A stretch of 64,000 nt of DNA from Nicotiana tabacum (Eukaryota; Streptophyta; Magnoliopsida; Solanales; Solanaceae): contig NC_134101.1 in the NCBI RefSeq assembly GCF_000715075.1, positions 137,902,237 to 137,966,236 on the forward strand. Reading direction: 5' to 3'. The translations under genes were made by a program, and so were the position numbers. Numbering within the stretch: the stretch's first letter is position 1; every line of letters starts with the position of its first letter. Below are positions 35,862 to 49,128 of this stretch, in pieces. Below the pieces are notes generated by a model, which did not search any database, was not told the DNA's origin, and worked only from the letters and a program-made list of their open reading frames with translations.

Positions 35862-38225
35862 TTCCCCCTTTGAAACATTCATCCTCGAATGTTGACTGAC
35901 GCACCTATCAGTCTAATAACCTATTGCTTTTATGAATACTTTAATACTACAACTTGTGGTCGGAATCCCTCCAATCTCATAACTGATGCTACTTTCTATC
36001 ATGCAGCTTGTACGACTCTGAACTTGTAAGTGCGCCTATACAACTCTTGTTCGTAGGGTTGCTTCTGAACTAAAATTTAAACTATCTCCCTAGTGGAACT
36101 CTGTTTTATTTCTGTAACGCTTATACGGTACCTTTAACTACCCCAACTCCTATCTGAATATTTCTCAAGGATCATGATGTCATATCTGTGAGACTGAATT
36201 CACTATGTTGGAGTTTACTATGTTTATCTTGCATGATCTGCTAATTTTTCTGTATCCTATTGTGCAGCTATAACTAGGCTCATCTCGAATCAACTACTAA
36301 CTACTCATTGGTCCATTCTCATATCTATATTCCGCATAATCTCTCTTAGTATATGTACTTTGTCTTAACTTACCTCTTACACTGGCTCCTGATGTATCAA
36401 GTATCCATTCGCACCTATTTATCAATAACATCATGGCCGGGAACTCTTACTGCCTCTCCCCGGCATTGTGCTTGCATAATGTTCTAGAGTCGCGACATAT
36501 CTATAGGATCTAAATAAATGCAACATCACCCATTTCATCTTTTTACCACATTCTTCCTTTACCATTCCACAGTTACCTAACCACTTATCTCCGACTTAAT
36601 ACTATATCACACCATCTTCCCCTCCCCCTCTCCATTAGGGGAGTACTAAGATCACTGCTACAATGATCTACCTATAGATATTTTACCTCTTCATCTTTGG
36701 CATCTTTTCACATCATCAATGACCCTTACTTACCTTACGGTAACCTTTCTGTACCAGGGATAACTGAATTTCTTATGCACAAAGGTGACACCTAGTATAA
36801 CTGGCACATTTAGTCCCTTAAGCTTAACTCTGCTCACAGTTCTTGATTTAGGGAAGCGTCTTTCTGAATGACCTTTAAAGGTTATTCTTTTGTTGTCCAT
36901 TCTATTATTGCCAAAATGCTATCTCTGAAATTCTCATGATGCCACCTATTAACAAATCCTCCGGTCCCTAATTCATGTTTAGTTTATCGTGTTCACTAAT
37001 CCACACTAATTTTTATTACTCTGGGGGTCTAACTTTTTATTTTAGTAATCATGTTGGACTCACCAACTCATTTATCAAAATGAGGATATGACTTTAGAGC
37101 TTATACTCTTATATTGTCTCAAGTCATGTCACCTCTTTTTTTTTCCTTCACTTGAATATAGACTCCATTGGTCTGTCATATTTTGATTTACCATTATCGC
37201 CCATTTATCACATCTTACTCATAGTGTTTCACTAACTCTCTTCTTTTTCTCCGGCTAATATTTCTGTCTATCACTTTATTCCAAAAACTTCAACAAAATA
37301 TTCTTTCACTTTTAGCTCCCCTTGTTTCATCCCACTGGCTCTTCGGGTCACCTAACATTCTCTCTCCTTTTTTTACTAGGGACGGGAGTCATACTAAGGT
37401 AAATATTTCCTTCTAGGATTCCACTGCTTATCTTTTGAAATTTCTGAACATTCTACTATTCATATCTGACGGTATTATTCTTGAGTACACCATCTGAGTG
37501 TCTCACAAGAAGAACTATTACCAAGTTTGCAATATCCATCGAAAATGTGAGCTAGTGATAACAATCCATCAATAATTTTGGGTTACTCTAACCCCAACTG
37601 GATCCCGATCTCTCATCCTTCTCTTAAACTATATTTGTTAGCTCCCATAGGATATAATTGAGATGGATGTGGTCAATTGTATATATCTTTGTTACTGTTG
37701 AAAGTAATTCAAAACGTTTATACTTCTTTGCCTGAAATGTAAATATTGATAATCTTCACTAACTGGGACGTTGTACCCTTCTGTACTTTGCTTCTTTTAC
37801 TTGTTGAAAATTGTATCTATCTTAGGATTCTTTTATTGCTTTTTACCATATGGGTGGATAGGTATTCATGCCTTAGGGATACTTATCAAAAAGCTTACAC
37901 GTCTTAGTACATACATGATCTGCTGAAGACCTCACATTTACTCATCATAAACATGATATAAAATCGACTTCCTCTGACTTTACTCTTCCACAGCCACATT
38001 CAATCTCTTACAAACTGTCTTTGTGGATGTAGGTATTGTTGTATTACGAATAAAGTAGAATTTAGGAGTTTGAATTCTTACAACTGAGCTCTACCACACG
38101 ATCTAGAGTAAGAAGAAAGAGTGACAGTCTTAAATACCCTATAGCCTCTTACTTATAAGTGTGGTGCACAATACAACCATAAACAAAACTCTACTAGACA
38201 CGGCTTGTAGACTCCCTAGGATAGA
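35862..38225 (-). mobile_element. Non-coding internal region between LTRs F and G
   Basis: The left end is the 3' end of F (polypurine tract at 35862-35872). The right end (about 38030-38225, minus) looks like a Tekay-type leader just after a primer site (GAGTCTACAAGCCGTGTCTAGTAGAG), but the primer site itself is missing. No gag or pol motif is seen in any frame in the 2.4 kb. It is either a non-autonomous element or a decayed junction of two elements. Confidence 0.6.
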
Positions 38226-39304
38226 TATCACTACCCAAATCCTAACATGTCGTGATGGAGCCTAACGTGGTACTAGGCAAGCCGACATTCACGAATAACT
38301 CCAACACTTTTAGCAGAAAATGGATTTAAAGCTGTTTAAATAGTAACTTCTCATAAACAGGATAGAAAGCTCCAAAACACAATGCTAAAAACTCCCAAAT
38401 CGGAGTGTCACAGAGTACATGAGCATCTAAATATCACAAGTCTAGAATACACTGTCTAAGATAGTCCAAAACTAAATACAATAAAAGGAAAGATAGGGAA
38501 GGAGAAACAAGATCTGCGAATGCCGGACAGCTACCTCAAAGTTTCCAAAAGGATCAACTGCGCAGAGATCAACACCCATCGTGTCCGGAAACACCTAGAT
38601 ATGCAGACAAAGTGCAGGATGTGGCATGAGTACAACCAATTTAGTAAGTAAAAAGACTAATAAAGAGCTGAGGATAGTGACGAGCTACACAATTATAGTT
38701 CAATTTTAGTAGTCTCAATATAGGAAATTAGGCATGCTTTTAATTCCGGCAATTTAAGTCAAATCAGTTAATACATGTCAAGTTCAAGTAAAAAAGAATG
38801 TAATATCTCTCAAAAATTTCAAAAATAGTGATATATGGTAGCTAAGTACAATAATGAAATCAAATGCATCCTCTCAGATCAATAGTCACTCAGCCCTCCC
38901 ATTCACTCAAACCTCACAATCACTCATTCCTCACAGACAATCATTCCTCTTAGTCGCTCGGCACTTGCACTAAGTAGGTACCTGCTCTCACTGAGGTCTT
39001 TATAGACTCCGGAGGGGCTCCTTCAGCCCAAGCGCTATATAAAGCTAATCATGGCATAAATCAATGAAACATGTTGTGGCGTGCTATCCGATCCCAAAAT
39101 ATCCTCACAATCAGGCCCTCGGCCTCGCTCAGTCATAAACCTCTCTTGTCTCTCGAGCTCTCAGGAATTATGAAAATCAGCCCAAACAGCAATAATATGA
39201 TGTATCAAAAAGGAATAATAGAGACTGAGATATGATACGCAAGTAAAACTGATACTGAGTCCAAAGAACAATTAGCAGGTAATTCAATATGTAACACATC
39301 CTAT
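38226..39304 (-). repeat. LTR G, left piece (K-related family)
   Basis: Read on the minus strand, it ends in a GCCTAGTACC...TTAGGC hairpin and GGGTAGTGATA at 38226, a decayed form of the usual GGGTCGTGACA. It shares with solo LTR K the segment around CTCCGGAGTC and the GGGCTGA-type repeats. It is interrupted by H at 39305 and resumes at 62559. Confidence 0.75.
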
Positions 39305-40320
39305 TGATGTTGGGCATATTTCTATATGTTTTGATGTTACTTTACCCATGTTTTAATCGCTTTTTGTTGCTATTTGGTGTTAAAAATGCCCAACATATGT
39401 TAATTATTAGTTTTTGACTAATTAAGTTGTGTGAGATGATTTAGGATGTTTGAACTGCAAAAATATGAATAAAAGATGCTTCAAGTAGAGGAGAAGAGGG
39501 TAGATGCATCGCATCTAACTTTGGAAAGAAGGCTAGTTGGTGCACCCTTAGCAGTGAAGTTGAACCATAGCATCTGCCTTAGCATCCACACCTGGGCAAA
39601 GCATAGATGGAGGAACAAACCCTAGCATGTGAAGCTGAAAAAGTGGAAGCTGAGTTGGATTAGGAATAGGAAAACCTTTGCCCACAACTTTTGTACGTAA
39701 TATATAAGCCGAAAATGCCTCTTTTAGGTCATCTAACATATCGGGAAGCGAGAAAAAGCCACGACAAAGCTTGGAAACCACGGAATTCGTCTTTAGTTCT
39801 TATTTTTTTTCCTTCTTTTATTGATTTTTATACACTCTTGTGAATTATTTGATGATTGTATGAACATGAGTGACTAAGAACCCTATTATTCTAGGGTCAT
39901 GGGCGATAAATGAATGTTGATGTTTGAAGTATAATTTGACGAAGTTGATTTTATCATATTGGGTTGTTTATTTAATTATGTTTTTAATTAATTTGTTGAG
40001 TAGCTAATAGTGAATTACTATCTACGAATCTAGAGTTGAACTCAAAAGTGGGAATTCTAGATTGCATATAGAACTAAATAGAGCAGGTTCTTGAACCTGG
40101 GCATCGGGAAGCGAATTCACAATTAGGATAGAAATATACCTAATTGCCTTGCTTGGTTCAAATACAGGAAGTGTAAATGCATTCTTGTTAATCTTAATTC
40201 CATAGATATATAGGCATTAAGTTAGCTTGAATAGGCGAGTAAGAACTCGATAAATTCTTATGAGTAATATCAACCCTATCAATCAACAACCTAGATAAAT
40301 CAATTAGTCATTTTAAGCCA

Positions 40321-42171
40321 TGTAACGACCCGGCCGGTCGTTTTAAGAATTAATGCCCTGATCCCCTATTAACTGCTTTTCTTGTGTTATTTTTCTACTA
40401 TTGTGAGTTATTGAGGGGAATCATTTGGAGTTTCGGAGTGTTTTGGAACACTTAGTCCCTAAATGAGAGCTTAAGCTTTAAAATTTAGACCGTAGTCGGA
40501 GCAGTGTGAAGATGGCCTCGAAATGGAATTATGTTGGTTCTGTTAGCTCCGTTGGGTGATTTTGGGCTTAGGGGCATGTTCATATTGTGTTTTGGAGATT
40601 CGTAGCTTAATTAGGCTTGAAACGCCGAAAGTTGAAATTTGGAAGTTTCCGGTTCGATAGTGAAATTTTAATATCGGGGTTGGAATCCGATTCTGAGAGT
40701 TGGAGCAGCTCCATAGTGTTGAATGTGATGTGTGTGCAAAATTTCAGGTCATTCGGACAAGATTTTGTAGGCTTTTTGATCGAAAGCGGAATTTAGAAGT
40801 TTTGGAATTCTTAGGCTTGAATCTGAGGGTGATTTGGTGTTCCGGCATTGTTTGATGTGATTCGAGGGTTGGAATAAGTTCGTATGATGTTTTAGGATTG
40901 TTTGGCATGTTTGGTTGAGGTCCCAGGGGCCTCGGGTGAGTTTCGGGAGCTTAATGAAAGTTGAATTGGACTTAGGAAAATCTGAAGTTGGCTGAACTTG
41001 TCATAATCGCACCTACGTGTATGGGACCGCGGGTGCGGCACCGCAGAAGAGGTTAAGGGACCACAACTGCGGTCTGAGAAAATGTTGCAATTGGTCGCAG
41101 ATGCGGCCCAGGTACCGCAGAAGCGGCACCTTATCTGCATGTAGGAGGTCATAGGTGCGGAAGTTTGGGCTTTAATGAAAAGTCGCAGAGGCGGTTCAAT
41201 TGTCGTAGAAGCGGGACCATATGCGATCCCATGGTCGCGGAAGTGGTATTGCTGGTCAGAAAAAGGGAAGAAACGAGGGTTTGAACTCAAAACTTGGAAA
41301 AAGGATTTGGAGCTCGGTTGAGGGCGATTTTCGAGGGGTTTTGAAGGAGAAGCATTGGGTAATGATTTCTATCTTGATTTTGATCTTAGAACATTAATCC
41401 ACTGTGGTTTTCCTCTTCTAATTAAGGAATTAGGGGGTAAAATTTGTGAAGTGGGAGAAATGTTCCCCAATTGAAAATCCGAGATTTGAGTGAGATTTTG
41501 ATGTTGGATTTTGGTGATTTTTGTTCGAGTGTGTTCGTGAGTGATCGGGGATTCTGAATTTGTAAATTTTATCCAATTCTGAGACGTGGACGAGGGGACC
41601 TTTTGGGGGATTTTATTAACTTCGCGTGTTAGCTTCGAATCAATTAGTTGAATTAGTTACTTGAAGTTATGTTTACACATCCAATTAATTTGAATAGATT
41701 TGGGCCATTTGGAGTCGGCTACTCGTGGCAAGAACATGATTTCGAGTTGATTGAGCAGGTTCGAGATCCAGGTTCTTCGGCTCAGCCGTATTTCCGGTGA
41801 GGTAAGGCGGTCCTCAGAAACTTCGAGGTATATCTGCCGTGTCCGCAGACCGAGAAGTCCCTCTCTATTCTCTCTTCTAGCTTTAGCTCTCCTGTATTTA
41901 CTTTTGTTTAGTCATTCTAGAGTTAGAACACTTTGTAGTTATTCCACAGCTTGTGATTGCATGAGATTCCGGGTTTTGGGAGTTATTTTAGTTTGAGAGT
42001 TTATATTTGTATATGCCGAGCAGCATCTTAAACACTTTATTTATGTTTTATCCGCAGTTTTTGGCTAGTTTTATCTTTTGTTTTCATTTTCCGCAATTTG
42101 TTAGGCTTACCTAGTCATAGAGACTAGGTACTGTAACGATAGTTCACAGAGGGCGAACTTGGGTCATGACA
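40321..42171 (+). repeat. 5' LTR of element I
   Basis: It starts TGTAACGACC and ends GGGTCATGACA. It contains a CGC-type array (41008-41255) and the terminal hairpin ACCTAGTC/GACTAGGT (42109-42116, 42122-42129). Confidence 0.93.
41008..41255 (+). repeat. CGC-motif array in 5' LTR of I
   Basis: Variants of CGCAGATGCGG, ACCGCAGAAGCGG and CCGCGGGTGCGG recur in 250 bp, at the LTR position where C carries CGCAAATGCG. Confidence 0.8.
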
Positions 42172-42174
42172 AGT

Positions 42175-42186
42175 TGTTATCAGAGC
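42175..42186 (+). promoter_or_regulatory. Primer binding site of element I
   Basis: TGTTATCAGAGC has one mismatch (third base) to the usual TGGTATCAGAGC. It is three bases after the LTR. Confidence 0.9.
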
Positions 42187-42372
42187 TCTAGGTTCATAGG
42201 AGTCATAAATCACAAGCCAGTTTATTAGAGTCTCACAGATCAGTACAGAGACCTTTGTACTTATCTACGAGAGGCTATGTAACTGTCAGGAAAATTCCAC
42301 TTCATTTGATTTCCTTGTCGTGCGAGATTTTGGTATCACAATTCTAAACGTTTGTCTTCTATTCTCTCACAG

Positions 42373-43760
42373 ATGGTGAGGACATGTGCTACCGGAGATG
42401 ACCAGGCACCCGTGCCCCCTATTAGAGCCATCAGAGGTCGGGGCCGGGGTGGAGCTGAGGACGCGCCCGTGGTGTAGCCAAAGCACCCGTGCGAGCTTCC
42501 ACAGATGAGCCACCAGCAGCTCCAGCCGGAGTCCAGGCACCTGATACGCCTACTGCTACTACTATTCCAGCTCTTCAAGAGACTCTTGCACAGTTCGTAA
42601 GCATGTACACCACTCTAGCTCAGGCAGGGCTGATTCCCCTTGCTGCAGCCACATCCTAGGCCGGGGGAGGAGCACAGACTCCCACCGCCCGCACTACTGA
42701 GCAGCAGGTCTAGGTTAATCAAATCTCAGAGGTTATACCGGTACTGCCTGAGGCCCCAGTTCAACTTGAGGATAGGGCAGCAACTTCAGAGGATGAGCAG
42801 CGAAGGCTTGAGAGGTTCAAGAAGTGTAAGACTCCTATAATCAGTGGTTTAGCATCATATGATGCCTTAGGATTTTTGGAGGAATGTTACCATATCCTCT
42901 GCACTATGGGTATATCAGAATCGAGTGAGGTTTCTTTCACTGCCTTCCAGATTTGAGGAGCAGCCTACCAGTGGTGGCGTACTTTTGAGTTGGACAGTCT
43001 AGCTGAGGTAGAATCCCTTACTTGGACTCAGTTTTCAGATATGTTCTTGAGACAGTTTGTCCCTCAGAGCCTCAGAGACGCGTGGCACATAGAGTTTGAG
43101 ATTTGTGCCAGGGCACTATGACTGTTTCAGAGTATGCTGTCCATTTCACTAACTTGGTTAGGCATGCACCAGCCTTGGTTGCTACAATTCGTGAGAGGGT
43201 TTGCTAGTTTATTGAGGGGATCATTCCCAACATCAGGTCTAGCATAGATCGTGAGTTAGAGATGGATATTTCTTATCAGCAGATGGTGAGAATTGATAGG
43301 AGAGTTGAGGGTATGTATGCTCGGGATAGAGAGGAGAGGGAGGCCAAGAGGTCTCGAGAGTCGAGCCATATTTCTGGTGCCCGTGCTCCAGCTGCAGTTC
43401 GTCATGGTAGGGGTTACATTAGTCGCCCCGTTCATTCCGCTCTTCCAGCAGCCAGTGGTATTCCAGCTCCTCCTAGACCTTAGGAGCCTTATTATGCACC
43501 TCCAGTATCTAGTGCGCCTCCTGCACGGGGTGCTTTCAGTGGTCAATCTAGCAGATCTGGCCCGAGCCAATCACAGCCACTACGCCCTCCCAAATCTTGT
43601 TTTGAGTGTGGCAACACATGCCATATGGTGAGGGGTTGCCCCAAACATAGGAGGGGTGTACCTTCACAGACTCCTCAGCCACAGCATGCCCCACAGAGTT
43701 CCCAGGCTATGGTTTCAGCACCAGTTGCTACTCTACCTGCTCAGCCAGCTAGAGGTGGAG
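42373..43760 (+). pseudogene. gag: gag of element I (capsid and zinc knuckle)
   Basis: The ATG at 42373 follows the leader and begins MVRTCATGDDQAP, parallel to C's gag start. The frame has a TAG at about 42474 and other stops, and a frameshift between 42840 and 43262 near 43110, where part of the motif after EFE is missing. The gag domain is recognisable (LASYDALGFLEECYHIL, AYQWWRTFEL). The zinc knuckle CFECGNTCHMVRGC (near 43600) keeps all ligands. The C-terminal part is Pro/Gln-rich, then Gly/Arg-rich. It is particle protein, not translatable whole. Confidence 0.85.
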
Positions 43761-46700
43761 GTCGGGAAGGTAGAGGTCGCCATAGAGGGGGAGGTCAGGC
43801 CATATATTATGTTCTTCCTACCTATACTGAGGTTGTCGCCTCCGATTCTGTCATCATAGGTATTGTCCTGGTTTGTCATAGAGATGCATCAGTTCTATTC
43901 GATCTAGGCTCCACGTATTCTTATGTGTCTTCTTATTTTGCCCCGCATTTGGGCGTATCTCAGGATTCTTTGAGTACGCCTATTTATGTTTCTACTCCTG
44001 TGGGGGATTCTCTTGTTGTGGACTGCGTTTATCAGTTGTGTTTGGTTGCTCTTAGTGGTTTTGAGACTAGATCCGATTTATTATTGTTGAGCATGGTAGA
44101 TTTCGATGTTATCTTGGACTGATTGCCGCCCCATTATGCTATTCTTGATTGTCACACCAAAATCGTGATGTTGGCTATGCCAGGTGTACCGCGAGTAGAG
44201 TAGAGGGGTACTTTAGATTACACTCCCAGTAGAGTTATTTCTTTCCTTAAAGCTCAACGAATGATTGAGAAGGGGTGTGACATATATCTGGCCTATGTGA
44301 GAGATGTTAGTGTTGATACCCCTACAGTTTATTTAGTCCCAGTAGTACGGGACTTCCCTAGTGTGTTTCCAGCTGATCTTCCGGGTATGCCAACTTACAG
44401 AGATATTGATTTTGGCATTGATTTATTGCCGGGTACTCAACCCATTTCTATTCCTCCGTATCGTATGGCCCCTCTTGAGTTGAAGGAGTTGAAGGATCAG
44501 TTACATGAATTGCTTGATAAGGGTTTTATTCGGCCCAATGTATTACCTTGGGATGCTCTTGTCTTGTTTGTTAAGAAAAAGAATGGTTCTATGCGTATGT
44601 GCATTGATTATCGCCAGTTGAACAAAGTTACAGTGAAGAACCTGTATCCTTTGCCTCGTATTGATGATTTGTTTGACCAACTACAGGGTGCACGAGTGTT
44701 TTCTAAGATTGACTTGCGTTCAAGTTACCATCAATTGAAGATTCGGGAGCCAGACATCCTGAAGACTACTTTCAGGACTTGGTATGGTCATTACGAGTTC
44801 CTTGTTATGTCATTTGGGCTGACCAATGCCCCAACAACCTTCATGCATTTGATGCATAGTGTGTTCCGGCCATATCTTGACTCGTTCGTCATTGTCTTTA
44901 TTGATGATATTTTGGTATACTCCCGGAGTCAGGAAGATCATGAGCAGCACCTGAGGATAGTGCTTCAGACTTTAATAGAAAAGAAGTTGTATGAAATGTT
45001 CTCGAAATGTGAGTTTTTGTTAGATTTCGTAGCATTCTTGGGTCACGTGGTATCGAGTGAAGGGAAAGTGAATCAAAAGAAAGTGAAAGTAGTGCAGAGT
45101 TGGCCCAGACCATCCTCAGCTACAGAGATCCGCAATTTTCTTGGCTTGGCAGGTTATTACTGCCGATTTATTGAGGGGTTTTCATCTATTGCAACACCTA
45201 TGACCAGGCTGACCCAGAAGGGTGCTCCATTCCAGTGGACGGAAGAGTGTGAGGCAAGCTTCCAGAAGCTCAAGATAGCCTTGACTACAGCCCCAGTATT
45301 GATATTGCCTATAGGTTTGGGGTCTTATACTATCTATTGTGATGCCTCGAGGATTGGCCTTGGAGCGGTATTGATGCAGGATGGTAGGGTGATTGCCTAT
45401 GCATCCAGACAATTGAAGGTACATGAGAAGAATTATCATGTACATGATCTCGAGTTAGCTGCTATTGTTCATGCCTTAAAGATCTGGCACCATTATATGT
45501 GTGGTGTTCCTTGTGAGATCTATACTGATCACCAGAGTTTGCAGCATCTCTTCAAGCAGAAGGATCTTAATTTGCGCCAGAGGAGATGGTTAGAGTTGCT
45601 GAAGGACTATGACATCACTATCTTGTATCACACGGGCAAGGCCAATGTGGTGGCCGATGGTTTGAGTCACCGGGTGGAGAGTATGGGGAGTTTAGCTTAT
45701 CTACCAGCAGCGGAGAGGCCCATAACGATGGATGTTCAAGCCTTAGCCAGCTAGTTTGTGAGATTGGATATTTCAGAGCCCAGTAAGGTTCTAGCTTGCG
45801 TAGTCTCTCGGTCTTCCTTATTTGATCGTATCAGGGAGCATCAATATGATTACCCTCATTTGCTCCTCCTCAAGGATAAGGTTCTGCACGGTGATGCCAG
45901 AGAAATGACTATTGGTGATGACGGGGTATTGAGGATGCAAGGTCGGGTATGTGTACCTAATGTTGATGGGCTTCGGGAGTTGATTCTAGAGGAGGCCCAT
46001 AGTTCGCGGTATTCCATCCATCTGGGTGCCGCGAAGATGTACCAAGATTTGAGGCAGCACTATTGGTGGAGGCGGATGAAGAAGGATGTAGTTGGGTTTG
46101 TAGCTCGGCGCCTCAACTATCAGCAGGTAAAGTATGAGCACCAGAGACCGGGTGGGTTACTTCAGCAGATAGAGATTCTAGAGTGGAAGTGGGAGCGGAT
46201 CACCATGGACTTCGTAGTTGGACTCCCACGGACTTTGAAGAAGTTCGATGCCATTTAGGTAATTGTGGATCGGCTGACCAAATCAGTGCACTTCATTCCT
46301 GTGTGTACTACCTATTCTTCGGAGCGGTTGGCAGAGATTTATTTCCGAGAGATATTTCGTCTGCATGGTATTCCAGGTTCCATCATCTCAGATAGAGGTA
46401 CTTAGTTCACATCGCGATTCTGGAGGGCCATACAGCATGAGTTGGGTACTCGGGTGAGTTGAGCACAACATTTTACCCCCAGACGGAGGGACAGTCCGAG
46501 CGCACTATTCAGATTCTTGAAGATATGCTCCGTGCGTGTGTGATGTAGTTTGGAGGTTCTTGGGATCAGTTCTTACCACTGGTGGAGTTTACCTACAACA
46601 ATAGTTATCAGTCCAGCATTCAGCTAGCACCATGTGAGGCCTTGTATGGTAGGTGGTGTAGATCCCCGATGGGTTGGTTTGAGCCGGGTGAGGCTAGATT

Positions 46701-47281
46701 ATTAGGCACAAACTTGGTTCAGGATGCCTTGGATAAGGTGATTCAGGATAGACTCCATACAACCCAGTCTAGACAAAAGAGTTACACGGACCGGAAGGTT
46801 CGTGATGTTTCCTATATGGTTGGAGAGCGGGTCTTGCTTTGGGTTTCGCCTATCAAGGCATTATGAGATTTGGGAAGAAAGGGAAGTTGAGTCCAAGGTT
46901 TATAGGTCCTTTTGAGATATTGAGACGTGTTGGGGAGGTTGCTTATGAGCTTGCCTTACCTCCTAGCTTAGCAGGAGTTCATCCGGTATTTCATGTTTCG
47001 ATGCTCCGGAAGTATCACGGTGACCTATCACACGTATTGGATTTCAGTTCAGTCCAGTTGGAAAAGGATCTATCTTATGCTTAGGAGCCAATGGCGATAT
47101 TGGACAAACAGGTTTGAAAGCTGAGGTCAAAGAACATTGCATCTGTGAAGGTTCAGTGGCGGGGTCAGCCAGTCAAGGAGGCGACTTGGGAGACCAAGCA
47201 GGATATGTGCAGTCGTTACCCTCATCTTTTCACTACTTCAGGTATGTCTCTATACTCATTCGATGATGAACGAATGTTTTA
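43761..47281 (+). pseudogene. pol: pol of element I (PR-RT-RH-IN-chromodomain)
   Basis: Protease: FDLGSTYSYV at 43898-43927, with the middle residue of the active-site triad changed to Leu. The later DVIL motif lost two codons and its Trp is TGA (44120). The open frame 44261-45754 carries RT with [10 protein letters not shown] (Asp at 44711) and FIDD (44898-44909), both intact, and RNase H with [16 protein letters not shown] intact. Integrase follows in frame after TAG at 45752. Its zinc finger has lost both Cys (RLNY for C-x2-C), its core has SIISDRGT, and stops lie at 46256 and about 46404. Frameshifts lie near 46450 and 46855. The tail has [13 protein letters not shown] and a chromodomain-like VQWRGQPVKEATWE. 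The stop at 47279 precedes the polypurine tract. Confidence 0.92.
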
Positions 47282-47293
47282 AGAGGGGGAGGA
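47282..47293 (+). promoter_or_regulatory. Polypurine tract of element I
   Basis: AGAGGGGGAGGA directly precedes the 3' LTR start TGTAACGACC. Confidence 0.85.
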
Positions 47294-49123
47294 TGTAACG
47301 ACCTGATCGGTCATCTTAAGAACTAACGCCCTGATCCCCTATGAACTACTTTTCCCGTGTTATTTTTGTGCTATTGTGAGTTGCCGAGAGTAATCGTGTG
47401 GAGTTTCGGAGTGCGTATGAGAGCTTAAGCTTTAGAATTTGGACCGTAGTTTGATCAGTGTGAAGACGGCCTCGAAATGGAATTATGTTGGTTTTGTTAG
47501 CTCCGTTGGGTGATTTTGGGCTTAGGGGCATGTTCATATTGTGTTTTGGAGATCCGTAGCTTAATTAGGCTTGAAACGCCGAAAGTTGAAATTTGGAAGT
47601 TTCCGGTTCGATAGTGAAATTTTAATATCGGGGTTGGAATCCAATTCTGAGAGTTGGAGCAGCTCCATAGTGTTGAATGTGACGTGTGTGCAAAATTTCA
47701 GGTCATTCGGACAAGGTTTGGTAGACTTTTTGATCGAAAGTGGAATTTGGAAGTTTTGAAATTCTTAGGCATGAATCGGAGGGTGATTTGGTGTTCCGGC
47801 ATTGTTTGATGTGATTCGAGGGTTGGAATAAGTTTGTATGATGTTTTAGGATTGGTTGGCATGTTTGGTTGAGGTCTCAGGGCCTCGGGTGAGTTTCAGG
47901 TGCTTAACGAAAGTTGAATTGGACTTAGGAAAATCTGAAGTTGGTTGAACCTGTCATAATCGCACCTGCGTGTATGGGACCGCGGGTGCGGCACCGAAGA
48001 AGCAGTTAAGGCACTGCAGGTGCGGTCTGAGAAAATATTGCAATTGGTCGCAGATGCGGCCCAGGTACCGCAGAAGCGACACCGCATTTGCGTGTAGGAG
48101 GTCGCATGTGCGGAAGTTTGGTCTTTAATGAAAAGTCGCAAATGCGGTTTAATTGCCATATAAGCGGGAATGCAGGTGCGTTCCCATGGTCGCAGAAGCG
48201 GTATTGCTGGTTAGAAGAAGGGAAGAAACGAGGGTTTGAACTCAAAACTTGGAAAAACGATTTGGAGCTCGGTTGAGGGAGATTTCTTGAGGGGGTTTGA
48301 AGGAGAAGGTAATGATTTCTATATTGATTTTGATTTTAGAACATTAATCCATTGTTGTTTTCCTCTTCTAATTAAGGAATTTGGGGGTAAAAGTTGTGAA
48401 ATGGGAGAAAGGTTCCCCAATTGAAAATTTAGGATTTGAGTGAGATTTTAACGTCGGATTTTGGTGATTTTTGTTCGAGTGTGTTCATGAGTGATCGAGG
48501 GTTCTGAATTTGTAAATCTTATACAATTCCGAGACGTGGGCCTGGGGGACTTTTTGGGCGATTTTCTTAATTTCGCGCGTTAGCTTCGAATTAATTAGTT
48601 GAATCAGCTACTTGAAGTTATATTTAAATCATGCAATTAATTTTAATAGATTTGGGCCATTTGGAGTCGGTACTCATGGAAAGAACGTGATTTCGAGTTG
48701 ATTGAGCTGGTTCGAGATCCAGGTTCTTTGGGTCAGCCGTATTTCCAGTGAGGAGAGGCGATCTTCGGAGACTTCAAGGTATATCTACCGCATCTGCAGA
48801 CCGAGGAGTCCCTCTCTATTCTCTCTTCTAGCTTTAGCTCTCCTGTATTTACTTTTGTTTAGTCATTTTGGAGTTAGAACACTTTGTAGTTATTCCACAG
48901 CTTGTGATTTCACGAGATTTCGGATTTTGGGAGTTGTTTTAGTTTGGGAGTTTATATTTGTATATATCGAGCGACATCTTAAACATTTTATTTTTGTTTT
49001 ATCCACAGTTTTTGGCTAGTTTTATCTTTCATTTTTTGTTTTCTGCAATTTGTTAGGCTTACCTAATCGTAGAGACTAGGTGCCGTCACGACAGTTCACG
49101 GAGGTCGAACTTGGGTTGTGACA
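47294..49123 (+). repeat. 3' LTR of element I
   Basis: It starts TGTAACGACC and ends GGGTTGTGACA. It matches the 5' LTR along its length with scattered substitutions and small gaps. The CGC-type array is at 47955-48210. Confidence 0.93.
47955..48210 (+). repeat. CGC-motif array in 3' LTR of I
   Basis: The same array as in the 5' LTR, with several units changed (CGCAAATGCGG appears here). Confidence 0.8.
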
Positions 49124-49128
49124 AGACA

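Larger units (their letters stand above)
40321..49123 (+). mobile_element. Element I: full-length Tekay-like chromovirus
   Basis: LTRs of 1851 and 1830 bp flank gag-pol of about 4.9 kb. The target duplication is AGCCA (40316-40320) against AGACA (49124-49128), one mismatch. It carries primer site, gag with zinc knuckle, protease, RT, RNase H, integrase, chromodomain-like tail and polypurine tract in the standard order. It is the best preserved element, with a 497-codon open RT-RNase H frame. Confidence 0.93.
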
